Assembly: GCA_900472575.1 (NCBI GenBank)
Contig: UCIV01000010.1
Location: forward strand, 124,001 to 188,000
DNA: 64,000 nt
From: Hyphomicrobiales bacterium
GTDB taxonomy: Bacteria > Pseudomonadota > Alphaproteobacteria > Rhizobiales > Rhizobiaceae
Direction of reading: 5' to 3'
The position numbers were made by a program, and so were the translations under genes. This document shows, piece by piece, positions 53,168 through 61,698 of this stretch; the stretch's first letter is position 1; each line of letters opens with the position of its first letter. The notes beneath the pieces were generated by a model that saw only the letters and a program-made list of their open reading frames with translations, did not search any database and had not been told where the DNA came from.

Positions 53168-54174
53168 GGCATCACCACTCTGGTGGGGCCGATCGATGTC
53201 TCGTCCGCAGTGGTCGGCTGGCGTTTCCGCCCGCCCAGAATTTTCACGCGCGGATCGAGGAGGGGGTAGAGAAGGTCCGCAACGAGATTGACAAGAACGA
53301 AGATCACGGCGCCGAGCGAGACAATGGCCTGCAGGACGGGCAGGTCCTGTGTGCTGACCGATCGTTGTACGAGACTGCCGATACCGGTTCGCCCGAATAC
53401 CGTTTCTGTAATCAGAGAACCGCCGAGAAGTTCACCGATCATAAGGGCGATGACGGTGACGACGGGGAGCGAAGCCGGCTTCAGCAGGTGGCTCACGAAA
53501 AGACGCGCCTGACCGAGGCCGCGGCTGCGGGCGACGGTGGCATATTCCTGCTCCGCCTCCTTATCGAGATTGGCGATGAGGACTTCTGCGATCTGTGCGG
53601 AAATCGGGATGCCGAGCGCGATTGCCGCAAACAGGGTTGCCCAGAAACTATCCGGATTGATCACCCGGAACAGCCCGAGCTGGAAACCGAACAGGTGGAT
53701 CAACACCAGGCCGATGACGAAATTCGGTACAGACAGGAACAGCGAGGGAAACCCGCGAAGCAGGCCCTGCCCGTATCGCTTGGGAACAAAACGGGTGCCA
53801 TAGGCAACAAGCATGGCCAGGACCAGCGCGACGGCGAGACCCGCCGATGCCAGAATAAGCGTCGAGGGCAGGACCTCGGCAATCAGCGTCGAGACGGGCC
53901 GGTTGGACCGCATCGAGATGCCGAGGTCGCCGGTCAGGAAGCCGGACAGCGAATGCCAGAGCTGGACGATGATCGGCTTGTCCAGCCCCTGTGCGGCGAT
54001 GATCTCGGCGATTTCTTCTTCACGGAAGCCGTTCTGCGGGTTGCGCAGAACGCTGGTGATCGGATCGCCGGGAAGAATGCTGACGACCACGAAGGTGAAA
54101 ACATAGGCCAGCAGGATGACGACGACCGCCTGGCCGAGCCGTTTTGCGGCATAGGTTAGGTAGGCATTGCTCAT
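53164..54174 (-). CDS. ABC transporter permease, DppB type, second copy
   Basis: 336 residues from the ATG at 54174 behind GAGGCACCGGC; a start five codons upstream is possible. The first helix (LGQAVVVILLAYVFTFVVVS) and the loop YATVARSRGLGQARLF are DppB-like. It is the partner of the DppC-type permease and follows the binding-protein gene after 34 bases. Confidence 0.93.
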   Translation of the reverse strand: MSNAYLTYAAKRLGQAVVVILLAYVFTFVVVSILPGDPITSVLRNPQNGFREEEIAEIIAAQGLDKPIIVQLWHSLSGFLTGDLGISMRSNRPVSTLIAEVLPSTLILASAGLAVALVLAMLVAYGTRFVPKRYGQGLLRGFPSLFLSVPNFVIGLVLIHLFGFQLGLFRVINPDSFWATLFAAIALGIPISAQIAEVLIANLDKEAEQEYATVARSRGLGQARLFVSHLLKPASLPVVTVIALMIGELLGGSLITETVFGRTGIGSLVQRSVSTQDLPVLQAIVSLGAVIFVLVNLVADLLYPLLDPRVKILGGRKRQPTTADETSIGPTRVVMP

Positions 54175-54208
54175 GCCGGTGCCTCGCATTGGTTGGTTGC
54201 TTTATGCG

Positions 54209-55864
54209 TCAATCGGCAATAAAGGCCGTGTAGTAGCTGGCATAGGCAACGCCGTTATAGACCTCGCCTTTCAGCGTCGGCGATTGCACATAGATGCGCT
54301 GGACGATCTGCGTGCGCGGGATGAAATATCCCTGGTCGAGAACGTATTGCTGCAGGTCATTCAGCAGCGGGTTGCGCTCATCGAAAGTGCCTGCCCCCGC
54401 GATTTTGTCGCGCAGATCGTTGAGCCTGGCATCGCGGTCATCGAGTGCGAACCAGTTCTCGCCATTGTTGGCATTTGTCAGGATACCGGCAACCGTTCCG
54501 GCGTCGATGAAGCTGCGTGTGACTTCGTATGTCGGGATGGCAGGACCGCCATATTTCACCTTTTCTCCATAGGTCACGACGTCATAAGCACGGATAGCGA
54601 CCTTCCAGCCAAGCTTGCCGAGCTGCTGGGCGATAAGCTCGTCCACAGACTTGGAGGTGGCGAGATAGGGATTGGAATGGAGCGTCAGCGTAAGCGGTTT
54701 GCCGTCCTTGGTGCGAACACCGTCTGCGCCCTTTGCCCATCCCGCCTCGTCGAGCAGCTTTTCGGCTCTGTCGGGATTGTAAGCTAAAAGGCCGCTCTGG
54801 TCGGTGGCGCCGGGCACGTTGCTCTGGATGAACGAGGTCGGCAGCTTCCAGTCGGGCGTGTAGACCGTATCGATGATTTCCTGACGATTGATACCGGCCT
54901 GCAGCGCCTGGCGAACTTTTACGTCGTCATAGGGCGCGATCTTCGTATTGACCGCCCAGCCATTGACGAAACCGAGATATCGCGGCGTTGCAATCGTATA
55001 ACCTTCTTCCTTGAGCGACTTCAGCTCCTGGGGGGAGGCATTATAGGCGACATCTGCCTGACCGGACTGGACCGAGGCGACCCGGAGCGAGGGTTCTGAC
55101 ACAAGCTTGTAGGTGATTGAGTCGAGGAAGGCCGGACCGGTATGGCCGACGGCGGCCGGTCCCCAGTTATAATCCTTGCGCTTGACCAGCGTAACGTGAT
55201 CGCCTTCCTTCCAGCTCTCGACCACATAGGGTCCGCTGCCGGCAGTCTTGCTTAGGTCGGCTTGCTGGGAAGCCGGTTGGGCTAGGCTTTTGGGCGATAC
55301 GAGGATCGAGCCGTGGTAGCCCAGCGTCGGAATAAAGCCCAGTGTCGGCTTCTTGAAGAACACCTTGACGGTGGACTGGTCGATAACTTCGGCGCGATCG
55401 TAAGTCTTGGGGAAAAGGCCGATCGGGTTGATGCCTTCGTTCTTTCGGCCTGCATACCAGATGTCGAGATTGGCAACGACCGCGGCGGAATCGAGCGGTG
55501 CACCATCGGAGAAGGTCACACCGTTCTTGAGGTGTAGCGTGAATTCCGTGGCATTGTCATTCTGCTCCCAGCGTTCGGCGAGCCAGGGGCTGACCTTGCC
55601 TTCAGCATCAACATAAAGAAGCTTGTCGGTGACATGCCCCCAGATATGTCCTTGGAAGCTGGAGATGGCGCTGTTGTTGGGGATCCAGGTATCACCGAGA
55701 GAGTCAATCAGGAAGGTTATGTCGCCACCATCTTTCGGCGTTTCGGCGGCCTGAGCCGGAGTGAAGCCCGTTGTCGAGACCAAAAGAGCCGCTGCAACCG
55801 TAGCCGATGTCGTGATCAGCAGGCGGCGCCGGGAGAGATTGAGAAGAGAAGATTGTTCGGTCAT
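54209..55864 (-). CDS. Family-5 substrate-binding protein, second copy, with Tat-like signal
   Basis: 551 residues. The N-terminus (LLNLSRRRLLITTSATVAAALLVS) has a twin-arginine motif, a hydrophobic core and a cleavage site near AQAAE, so export by Tat is likely, unlike the Sec signal of the paralogue at 19787. Shared blocks with that paralogue include YDRAEVID and TVKVFFKKP. The ligand is unknown; the sulfur genes downstream suggest an organosulfur compound. Translation starts behind AGGACCACCCC. Confidence 0.92.
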   Translation of the reverse strand: MTEQSSLLNLSRRRLLITTSATVAAALLVSTTGFTPAQAAETPKDGGDITFLIDSLGDTWIPNNSAISSFQGHIWGHVTDKLLYVDAEGKVSPWLAERWEQNDNATEFTLHLKNGVTFSDGAPLDSAAVVANLDIWYAGRKNEGINPIGLFPKTYDRAEVIDQSTVKVFFKKPTLGFIPTLGYHGSILVSPKSLAQPASQQADLSKTAGSGPYVVESWKEGDHVTLVKRKDYNWGPAAVGHTGPAFLDSITYKLVSEPSLRVASVQSGQADVAYNASPQELKSLKEEGYTIATPRYLGFVNGWAVNTKIAPYDDVKVRQALQAGINRQEIIDTVYTPDWKLPTSFIQSNVPGATDQSGLLAYNPDRAEKLLDEAGWAKGADGVRTKDGKPLTLTLHSNPYLATSKSVDELIAQQLGKLGWKVAIRAYDVVTYGEKVKYGGPAIPTYEVTRSFIDAGTVAGILTNANNGENWFALDDRDARLNDLRDKIAGAGTFDERNPLLNDLQQYVLDQGYFIPRTQIVQRIYVQSPTLKGEVYNGVAYASYYTAFIAD

Positions 55865-56039
55865 GGGGTGGTCCTGATGTTTCGGGGTGTAGGTTGTGTT
55901 TTCGATGTTCTGCGAGCGCGCATGCTGGTCCGCGATAAGCGGAAACTGCGCGCGTCAAGCCGTTGCCGCTGCGGTTCCGTGCCGAGCGGGCGAATAGGAA
56001 AATGCAAATTCCGATGACTGGACTTCGGCGGAGCCGCTG

Positions 56040-56102
56040 TTAGCTGCTCCTGGCAGGCCGTATCGCGAGCAGAGCGCGCTCGGCGCTACATATTCCGTTC
56101 AT
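56040..56102 (-). CDS. Putative 20-residue Cys-containing leader peptide
   Basis: An ORF of 20 codons (MNGICSAERALLAIRPARSS) begins behind a strong GGAGG eight bases upstream of ATG and ends with TAA, 176 bases before the binding-protein start. It lies 74 bases downstream of the conserved element at 56176, which suggests it is the first ORF of the transcript. It carries one Cys next to Ser and several Arg. A regulatory leader acting through translation is inferred; a chance ORF is possible. The rest of the 538-base gap shows no gene. Confidence 0.45.
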   Translation of the reverse strand: MNGICSAERALLAIRPARSS

Positions 56103-56175
56103 GACGCGGTCCTCCGTTGTTCAGCAAGAAGATCATGACACACAGCCTATCAGCGCAGCGCCAAGGAGAAAGACT

Positions 56176-56195
56176 GGTTATTCTTTTTCCATGGA
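56176..56195 (-). promoter_or_regulatory. Conserved upstream element, copy 3
   Basis: TCCATGGAAAAAGAATAACC on the minus strand, 73 bases before the putative leader ORF and about 310 before the binding-protein gene. Together with copy 2 (49445) the match continues to GTC downstream. It lies in locally AT-rich DNA (56178-56220), as expected for a promoter region. Confidence 0.55.
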
Positions 56196-56402
56196 ATTAG
56201 TGGATTAATTTGTCACAGTTTGGGAAGCGTTTGGGATTGATGTTTCAAACGTGGTGACGGGGAATGGGGGAGGCCTGAACGCCGGATTGCGAGGCAGGCG
56301 GTGAGAAATGGAAAATGCAGCGAACTGCCGGCCTACATCTTGGTCGAGACCGCATACGAGAGATGATCGGCCGGCACAAAGGTGAGGATTTGCGGTCCGG
56401 GT

Positions 56403-58721
56403 TTATGTCTCGGGACCATTCTCATTCGTCACGAATGTCATGCCCTCGAAGACCCGGACCGGTGGAGTGTTGCCAGAAAACCGCTCGACCTCCACTTTGG
56501 TGATCTGACCGGTGCAGCCTTGGGCCAATCTGGAAGTGCCTATATCCTGCGTGAGGATATTCGGATTTCCATGGATGCACATCGGGTGTTCCGACTTCGG
56601 ATCATCCGGCTCGAACCATGCGCCCGTCGAAAGCTGCATCACGCCTTGCCTTACGTCTTCGCTCAATATCGCTGCTGCAAGGCAACTGCCACGATTGTTG
56701 AAAAGCCTGACGATATCGCCATCCTCTATATCGCGCGCTGCCGCATCGGCCGGGTTGATGCGAACCGGCTCGCGCTCCTTGATCTTCGTCGAGCGGCTGA
56801 AGTCACCATAATCGAGCTGGCTATGCAGTCGCTGGTGCGGCTGGTTGCAAACCAGATGCAGCGGGTAGATCGTTTTATCGACCGCCGCTTCAGCCCTTGC
56901 GGGGTACCAATATGGATGACCGCCGCAATCGTCATAGTCGAACGCTGCGATCGTCTTTGAGAATATCTCTATCTTGCCGGATGGGGTCTGCAGCGGAGAT
57001 GCAGACGGGTCGTCACGGAAGGCACGTGCTGGGCCGCCATCATCGGGTTTGATCGGCAGCCGCAGTTCACCGCGTTCCCAGAACTCTTCGAAATCCGGAG
57101 CGTCATGCCCGCCGGCTGCGAGCGCCTGACGTGTCGTTTCGAAAAGGAAGCCCAGCCATTCCCGGGCCGTGCGGTTTTCGGTAAACGCGTCGAATTTCCC
57201 GAGATGCCGGGCGATGGCGGAAAAAATCTCATAGTCGTCGCGTGCTTCGCCGACCGGTTCGATCAATTTCTTCATCGCTACCATCAGATCGTCGCGGTCT
57301 GCCGCGCCGATATCGTCCCGTTCAATCGTTGTCGTTGCCGGCAGAACGATGTCTGCGTGACGCGCGGTGGACGTCCAGGCCGTCTCATGAACGATGATTG
57401 TCTCGGGTCGCCTGAATGCGGCGCGCAGCCTGTTGAGATCCTGATGGTGATGAAATGGATTGCCGCCTGCCCAATAGACAAGGCGAATATCCGGATAGTG
57501 CAGATCATTGCCATTATACTGGAATTCGCCACCCGGATTGAGCAGCATGTCCGCGATACGGGCGACGGGGATATAGTCCGCCAGAGGATTCCTGAACTGG
57601 CTGAGCGTTGGCAGCGGCACGGCCAGCTGGCGTTTTCCGATGTTTCCAAGCGCTCCGAGCGAATATGAATATCCGCCTCCATCAAGACCGATCTGGCCGA
57701 GCATCGCGGCAAGCACAATACCCATCCAGACTGGTTGTTCGCCGTAGTCGGCTCGCTGCAGCGAATGACTGACGGTCACCAGTGTGCGCAAGCGTGCCAT
57801 TGCCCGCGCCAAGTCCCTGATTGTTTCTGCGCTTATGCCGCAGATCTCCGCTGCCCATTCGGCCGTTTTCGGCAATCCATCGTTGCGGCCAAGCAGATAG
57901 TCCTCGAAGCGCTCATATCCGACCGTATAGCGCTCAAGAAACTCGCGGTCATGCAGTCCTTCTGCCGCCAGCACATGTGCTATTCCCAGCATGAGCGCAA
58001 CGTCGGTGCCCGGAATGATCGCCAGCCATTCAGAATTCACTTCAGAAGGAAAGTCGTCCTTAAGCGGGGTGATGGAGACGAACCGGGCGCCGCGAGCACT
58101 GGCGCCGGACAGTTTCGGCCGCACGATATGAGCTCCTATACCGCCACCATGCACGTCGGCGTTCTTAATCGCCATTCCGCCGAAGGCGACGACGAGTTCT
58201 GTGCTGCGCTCGATTGCATCCCAGGTGACGCTCTTGCGGTCGACCGTGTCATAAGGCCCCAATACATGCGGGATGATGACCGATGCCGCGCCGGAACTGT
58301 AGGTGTTGACGGAACGCACGTAACCGCCGAGCACGTTTAGAAAACGATGGATCTGGCTCTGGGCATGATGAAAACGGCCGGCACTCGACCAACCATAGGA
58401 ACCGCCGAATACGGCTTGCGGGCCAAAATCCCGGTAAACGCGGTGAAGTTCGTTTGCGACCAGCTCCGCCGCTTGGGGCCAGCTAACTTCAATGTAATCA
58501 TCGGCGCCACGTTTTTTTGCGTGGGCAGGTGCTTGCTCAAGCCAGCCACGCCGGATGGCGGGGCGTCTGACACGAGCAGGACTATCGGCAATCGCCGGAA
58601 TGTTGCCCAGCAGGAGAGACGGGTGCGGATCGTCGGGATGAGGCCGGATGTGGAGGGTGCCGTTTTCATATCTGCCTGAAAAGGCGCCCCAATGTGAGCT
58701 GTGAGGCTTGAACGAGCTCAT
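56403..58721 (-). CDS. bisC: BisC-type molybdopterin-guanine-dinucleotide reductase (S- or N-oxide reductase)
   Basis: 772 residues of the DMSO/TMAO/biotin sulfoxide reductase family. It starts MSSFKPHSSHWGAFSGRYEN without a signal peptide or Fe-S Cys cluster, as in cytoplasmic BisC. The molybdenum-ligand Ser is in VNTYSSGAASVI (about Ser142). The GGNPFHHHQDLNRLRAAF and VVNEPHQRLHSQLDYG-like (CNQPHQRLHSQLDYG) blocks bind the pterin. It reduces a sulfoxide or N-oxide, here probably salvaging oxidised sulfur compounds. It lies downstream of the FAD oxidase gene, same strand. Confidence 0.92.
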   Translation of the reverse strand: MSSFKPHSSHWGAFSGRYENGTLHIRPHPDDPHPSLLLGNIPAIADSPARVRRPAIRRGWLEQAPAHAKKRGADDYIEVSWPQAAELVANELHRVYRDFGPQAVFGGSYGWSSAGRFHHAQSQIHRFLNVLGGYVRSVNTYSSGAASVIIPHVLGPYDTVDRKSVTWDAIERSTELVVAFGGMAIKNADVHGGGIGAHIVRPKLSGASARGARFVSITPLKDDFPSEVNSEWLAIIPGTDVALMLGIAHVLAAEGLHDREFLERYTVGYERFEDYLLGRNDGLPKTAEWAAEICGISAETIRDLARAMARLRTLVTVSHSLQRADYGEQPVWMGIVLAAMLGQIGLDGGGYSYSLGALGNIGKRQLAVPLPTLSQFRNPLADYIPVARIADMLLNPGGEFQYNGNDLHYPDIRLVYWAGGNPFHHHQDLNRLRAAFRRPETIIVHETAWTSTARHADIVLPATTTIERDDIGAADRDDLMVAMKKLIEPVGEARDDYEIFSAIARHLGKFDAFTENRTAREWLGFLFETTRQALAAGGHDAPDFEEFWERGELRLPIKPDDGGPARAFRDDPSASPLQTPSGKIEIFSKTIAAFDYDDCGGHPYWYPARAEAAVDKTIYPLHLVCNQPHQRLHSQLDYGDFSRSTKIKEREPVRINPADAAARDIEDGDIVRLFNNRGSCLAAAILSEDVRQGVMQLSTGAWFEPDDPKSEHPMCIHGNPNILTQDIGTSRLAQGCTGQITKVEVERFSGNTPPVRVFEGMTFVTNENGPET

Positions 58722-58767
58722 GGCGGGTATCCTCGGCGATCAATGTGTTTCAGCTGCCGGTCAAGGG

Positions 58768-60144
58768 CTAATTTGGCAAAACCTTGCCAGGGTTCATGAT
58801 GCCTGCCGGATCGATAGCATTCTTGATGACGGCCATGAGATCAACGGCATCACCATGTTCAGCCCGAAGATAGGCAATCTTGCCCGTGCCGACCCCATGC
58901 TCGCCTGTCGATGTACCGCCGACGGAGATGGCATATTGCACCATCTTCTTATTGATTGAAGCGACTTCGTCGAGTTCCTGCCGGTTGTTCGGATCGACGG
59001 AGAAGACGACGTGGTAATTGCCGTCCCCGACATGTCCGAGAATGGCTGCCGGGACACTGCAATCCTTCAGAAGTTCGCGTGTCTTCAGGATGCAGCCACT
59101 TAACTCGGAGACAGGCACGCAGACATCGGACGACCAGCCCTTGGCGTTTTCTCGCTGGGAGACGACAGCATAAAAGGCGCTATGACGCGCCTTCCAAAGC
59201 CGGTTACGCTCTTCTGCTGCATTTGCCCATTCGAAATCCCGACCGTCGTTTTCCGCGACGATTGCGGCAACCATTTCGACCTGTTCCTGCACGCCGGCCG
59301 GCGAGCCGTGAAACTCGAAGGCAAGCGTGTCCTCCAGCTTCAAGGACAGGTTGGAATACGCGTTGACGGCTTTGATAAGGCCGCGGTCCATCAGTTCCAT
59401 ACGGGCAACGGGAATGCCGAGCTGGACTACCTGAATTGCAGCGGCTACCGCCTGTTCCACGCTTTCGAAAGAGCAGAGCGCAGCAGAGATCGTCTCGGGA
59501 ATACCGTAGAGACGCAATGTGACCTCAGTAATGATGCCGAGCGTGCCCTCCGAGCCGACGAAGAGCCGGGTCAGGTCGTAACCTGCAGAGGACTTGCGCG
59601 CCCGTCCACCGGTGCGGATGATCTGGCCATTCGGCAATACGACGGTTAGCCCAAGCACGTTTTCACGCATGGTACCGTAGCGCACGGCATTGGTTCCGGA
59701 AGCGCGTGTAGCTGTCATGCCGCCGATCGAGGCATTGGCACCCGGATCGATCGGGAAGAACAGACCCATGTCACGCAGATGGGTGTTCAACTGTTCACGC
59801 GTAACGCCCGCCTCGACGGTGCAGTCGAGATCCTCGGAGCTGATGCGGGTGATCTTCGCCATGCGCGACAGATCGATGGAAATACCACCGCGCACTGCGG
59901 TCAGGTGGCCTTCCAGCGATGTTCCCGCGCCAAAGGCGATGACCGGAACGCTTTCGGCAGCGCATAGCCGCACGATATCGGCCACCTCTTGTGTGTTCTC
60001 CGCAAAAACGACGGCATCCGGGATGGCAGGCGTGTGATGGGATTCACCGCGACCATGCTGTTCGCGCAGGGCCTGCGATATCGAATAACGATCACCGAAG
60101 CGTTTGCTAAGAGCTTCGGAAAGGGAGAGCGGAAGCGCGCTCAT
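58768..60144 (-). CDS. FAD-linked oxidase of the GlcD/D-lactate dehydrogenase family
   Basis: 458 residues. The PCMH-type FAD-binding domain shows PVIAFGAGTSLEGHLTAVRGGISIDLSRM and DPGANASIGGMTATRASGTNAVRYGTM; the C-terminal domain ends with the metal-binding GHVGDGNYH and GEHGVGTGK motifs of GlcD/LldD-type D-2-hydroxyacid dehydrogenases. It oxidises a D-2-hydroxy acid and passes electrons to a cytochrome or quinone. Its start overlaps the sulfurtransferase stop (ATGA). 3-Mercaptolactate-like acids would fit its neighbour, but this is speculative. Confidence 0.9.
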   Translation of the reverse strand: MSALPLSLSEALSKRFGDRYSISQALREQHGRGESHHTPAIPDAVVFAENTQEVADIVRLCAAESVPVIAFGAGTSLEGHLTAVRGGISIDLSRMAKITRISSEDLDCTVEAGVTREQLNTHLRDMGLFFPIDPGANASIGGMTATRASGTNAVRYGTMRENVLGLTVVLPNGQIIRTGGRARKSSAGYDLTRLFVGSEGTLGIITEVTLRLYGIPETISAALCSFESVEQAVAAAIQVVQLGIPVARMELMDRGLIKAVNAYSNLSLKLEDTLAFEFHGSPAGVQEQVEMVAAIVAENDGRDFEWANAAEERNRLWKARHSAFYAVVSQRENAKGWSSDVCVPVSELSGCILKTRELLKDCSVPAAILGHVGDGNYHVVFSVDPNNRQELDEVASINKKMVQYAISVGGTSTGEHGVGTGKIAYLRAEHGDAVDLMAVIKNAIDPAGIMNPGKVLPN

Positions 60145-61004
60145 TTTCCGTCTCCGGTCTCAACAGGTGTATCGCCTTGCTGCCCCCATTCTGTCCAGGC
60201 TCCGTCGTAGATCGCCACGTCGTCCTTGCCTGCAAGATGAAGGCCGAAGGCAAGCGCTGCTGCAGTTACACCTGAGCCGCAGCTTGCGATGACAGGTTCG
60301 GAAAGATCGAGCCCGGCCTGTTCAAAAGCCTTCGCGATGCTTGGGGTATCGAGAAGTTCGCCGGTCTGGGGATTGGTCAGCGCATTGAATGGCAGATTGA
60401 GGCTGCCCGGAATATGACCGGAGCGAAGACCCGGGCGGGCTTCCTTTTCTGTCGCGGTGAAGCGTCCGGCGGAGCGGGCATCGATTACCTGTTCTGCCTG
60501 GCTTGCGATATTATCGAGGACCTGTGCTTTCGAACGCACCGCCCCGGGATTGAAATGCGCCTTAAAAACGCCTCTGGAGAATGGTGCAACCTCCTCGGTT
60601 ACCGGTCGACCTTCTGCCAGCCACTTCCGCAGGCCACCGTCTAGAACTGCTACCTTGTCGTGTCCGAAAGTCCGCAATGTCCACCAGACGCGGCCAGCCG
60701 ACATAAGGCCGGGCGTGTCATAGACCACTACGATGCTGCCGTTCGAAATGCCGAGATCCGCCGCGTATTGCTCGAAAGCTTCGGGCGAGGGTAGCATATG
60801 CGGCAACGACGTTTCGTGGTCGGCAATCTTGTCGATATCGAAAAACCGCGCCTTCGGAATGTGCCGGGCGGCAAAATCGTCAGCCGCGATCGGGGTGGCG
60901 CCCGGCAGTTTGAAAGATCCATCGAGAATGACGAGCTCCGGCTGGTCAATATGCGCTGCAAGCCATTCGGTGGTGACAAGAGAGCCGGGCAGGGAAAGAG
61001 ACAT
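60141..61004 (-). CDS. sseA: 3-mercaptopyruvate (thiosulfate) sulfurtransferase
   Basis: 287 residues with two rhodanese domains. The active-site loop CGSGVT (Cys242) is the mercaptopyruvate sulfurtransferase type. It moves the sulfur of 3-mercaptopyruvate or thiosulfate to a thiol or cyanide acceptor. The ATG at 61004 is favoured over an upstream start at 61061 because the family begins close to LVTTEWLAAH. It couples translationally to the FAD oxidase gene, fitting a joint role in sulfur amino-acid breakdown. Confidence 0.92.
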   Translation of the reverse strand: MSLSLPGSLVTTEWLAAHIDQPELVILDGSFKLPGATPIAADDFAARHIPKARFFDIDKIADHETSLPHMLPSPEAFEQYAADLGISNGSIVVVYDTPGLMSAGRVWWTLRTFGHDKVAVLDGGLRKWLAEGRPVTEEVAPFSRGVFKAHFNPGAVRSKAQVLDNIASQAEQVIDARSAGRFTATEKEARPGLRSGHIPGSLNLPFNALTNPQTGELLDTPSIAKAFEQAGLDLSEPVIASCGSGVTAAALAFGLHLAGKDDVAIYDGAWTEWGQQGDTPVETGDGK

Positions 61005-61080
61005 TGGGAAACTCCGAAAATATAAGCGGATAAACAAACCCGTGCCGCGTCTGCGGCGCATGAGGTCGCTTGAGTGAAAA

Positions 61081-61683
61081 TCAGGCGACCAGCTTTTCGC
61101 CCTTCAGATGGCGTTCAAGGAAAGGCAGGCTGTCCTGGCCCCAATAAAGCTCGCCGTCATACAGGAAGGTCGGTAGCCCGAAGACGCCGGCAGCCTTTGC
61201 AGTCTCGTAGCTGGATGTGCGGCGTGCCTGCACGGCTTCGCCCTGGCCCAGGTCATCCAGTGCTGCTGCATCAAAGCCCGCTGCCGTCGCAATCGACCGG
61301 CGGATCTCGGTATCGCCAATATCTTCGCCACGTCCCCAGAACGCTTCCTGAAGCGCTTTCGTCAGCTTGAGCCAGTCCTGATTGGCCTCGATCGCGGCGA
61401 CGACCATCAGACCGGCCGGTGCTGGATCGGAAAGTGCGGTGCGATTGTCGAAGTTGAGCGTCTTGCCTCTCAACGCCGCCCAACGTTTCAGGTCTTTCGT
61501 CCAGTAGGCGCGGCGCGCTTCGGGTCGATTGCGGGAGTAGATACCGCCATTGTCCTCGACCAGCGGAATGACGTGAGGACGGATCGTGGCGCCATGTTCA
61601 GCTGCCAGCGTGGCAAATGGTTCCAACCCGATAAAGGCCCAGGGTGAGCCAATGCTGAAGAAGAAATCGATCGTTTTTGTCAT
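61081..61683 (-). CDS. 2-hydroxychromene-2-carboxylate isomerase-like DsbA-fold protein
   Basis: 200 residues of the kappa-class GST/HCCA isomerase family: FFFSIGSPWAFIG opening (Ser at the catalytic position, no CxxC) and VFGLPTFLYDGELYWGQDSLPFLE at the C-terminus. The family uses glutathione to isomerise ring-opened aromatic intermediates, for instance in naphthalene degradation. Here it lies between TetR and sulfurtransferase genes on the same strand, so an aromatic or electrophilic by-product may be its substrate. Confidence 0.88.
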   Translation of the reverse strand: MTKTIDFFFSIGSPWAFIGLEPFATLAAEHGATIRPHVIPLVEDNGGIYSRNRPEARRAYWTKDLKRWAALRGKTLNFDNRTALSDPAPAGLMVVAAIEANQDWLKLTKALQEAFWGRGEDIGDTEIRRSIATAAGFDAAALDDLGQGEAVQARRTSSYETAKAAGVFGLPTFLYDGELYWGQDSLPFLERHLKGEKLVA

Positions 61684-61698
61684 GGTCTGCTATCGCTT

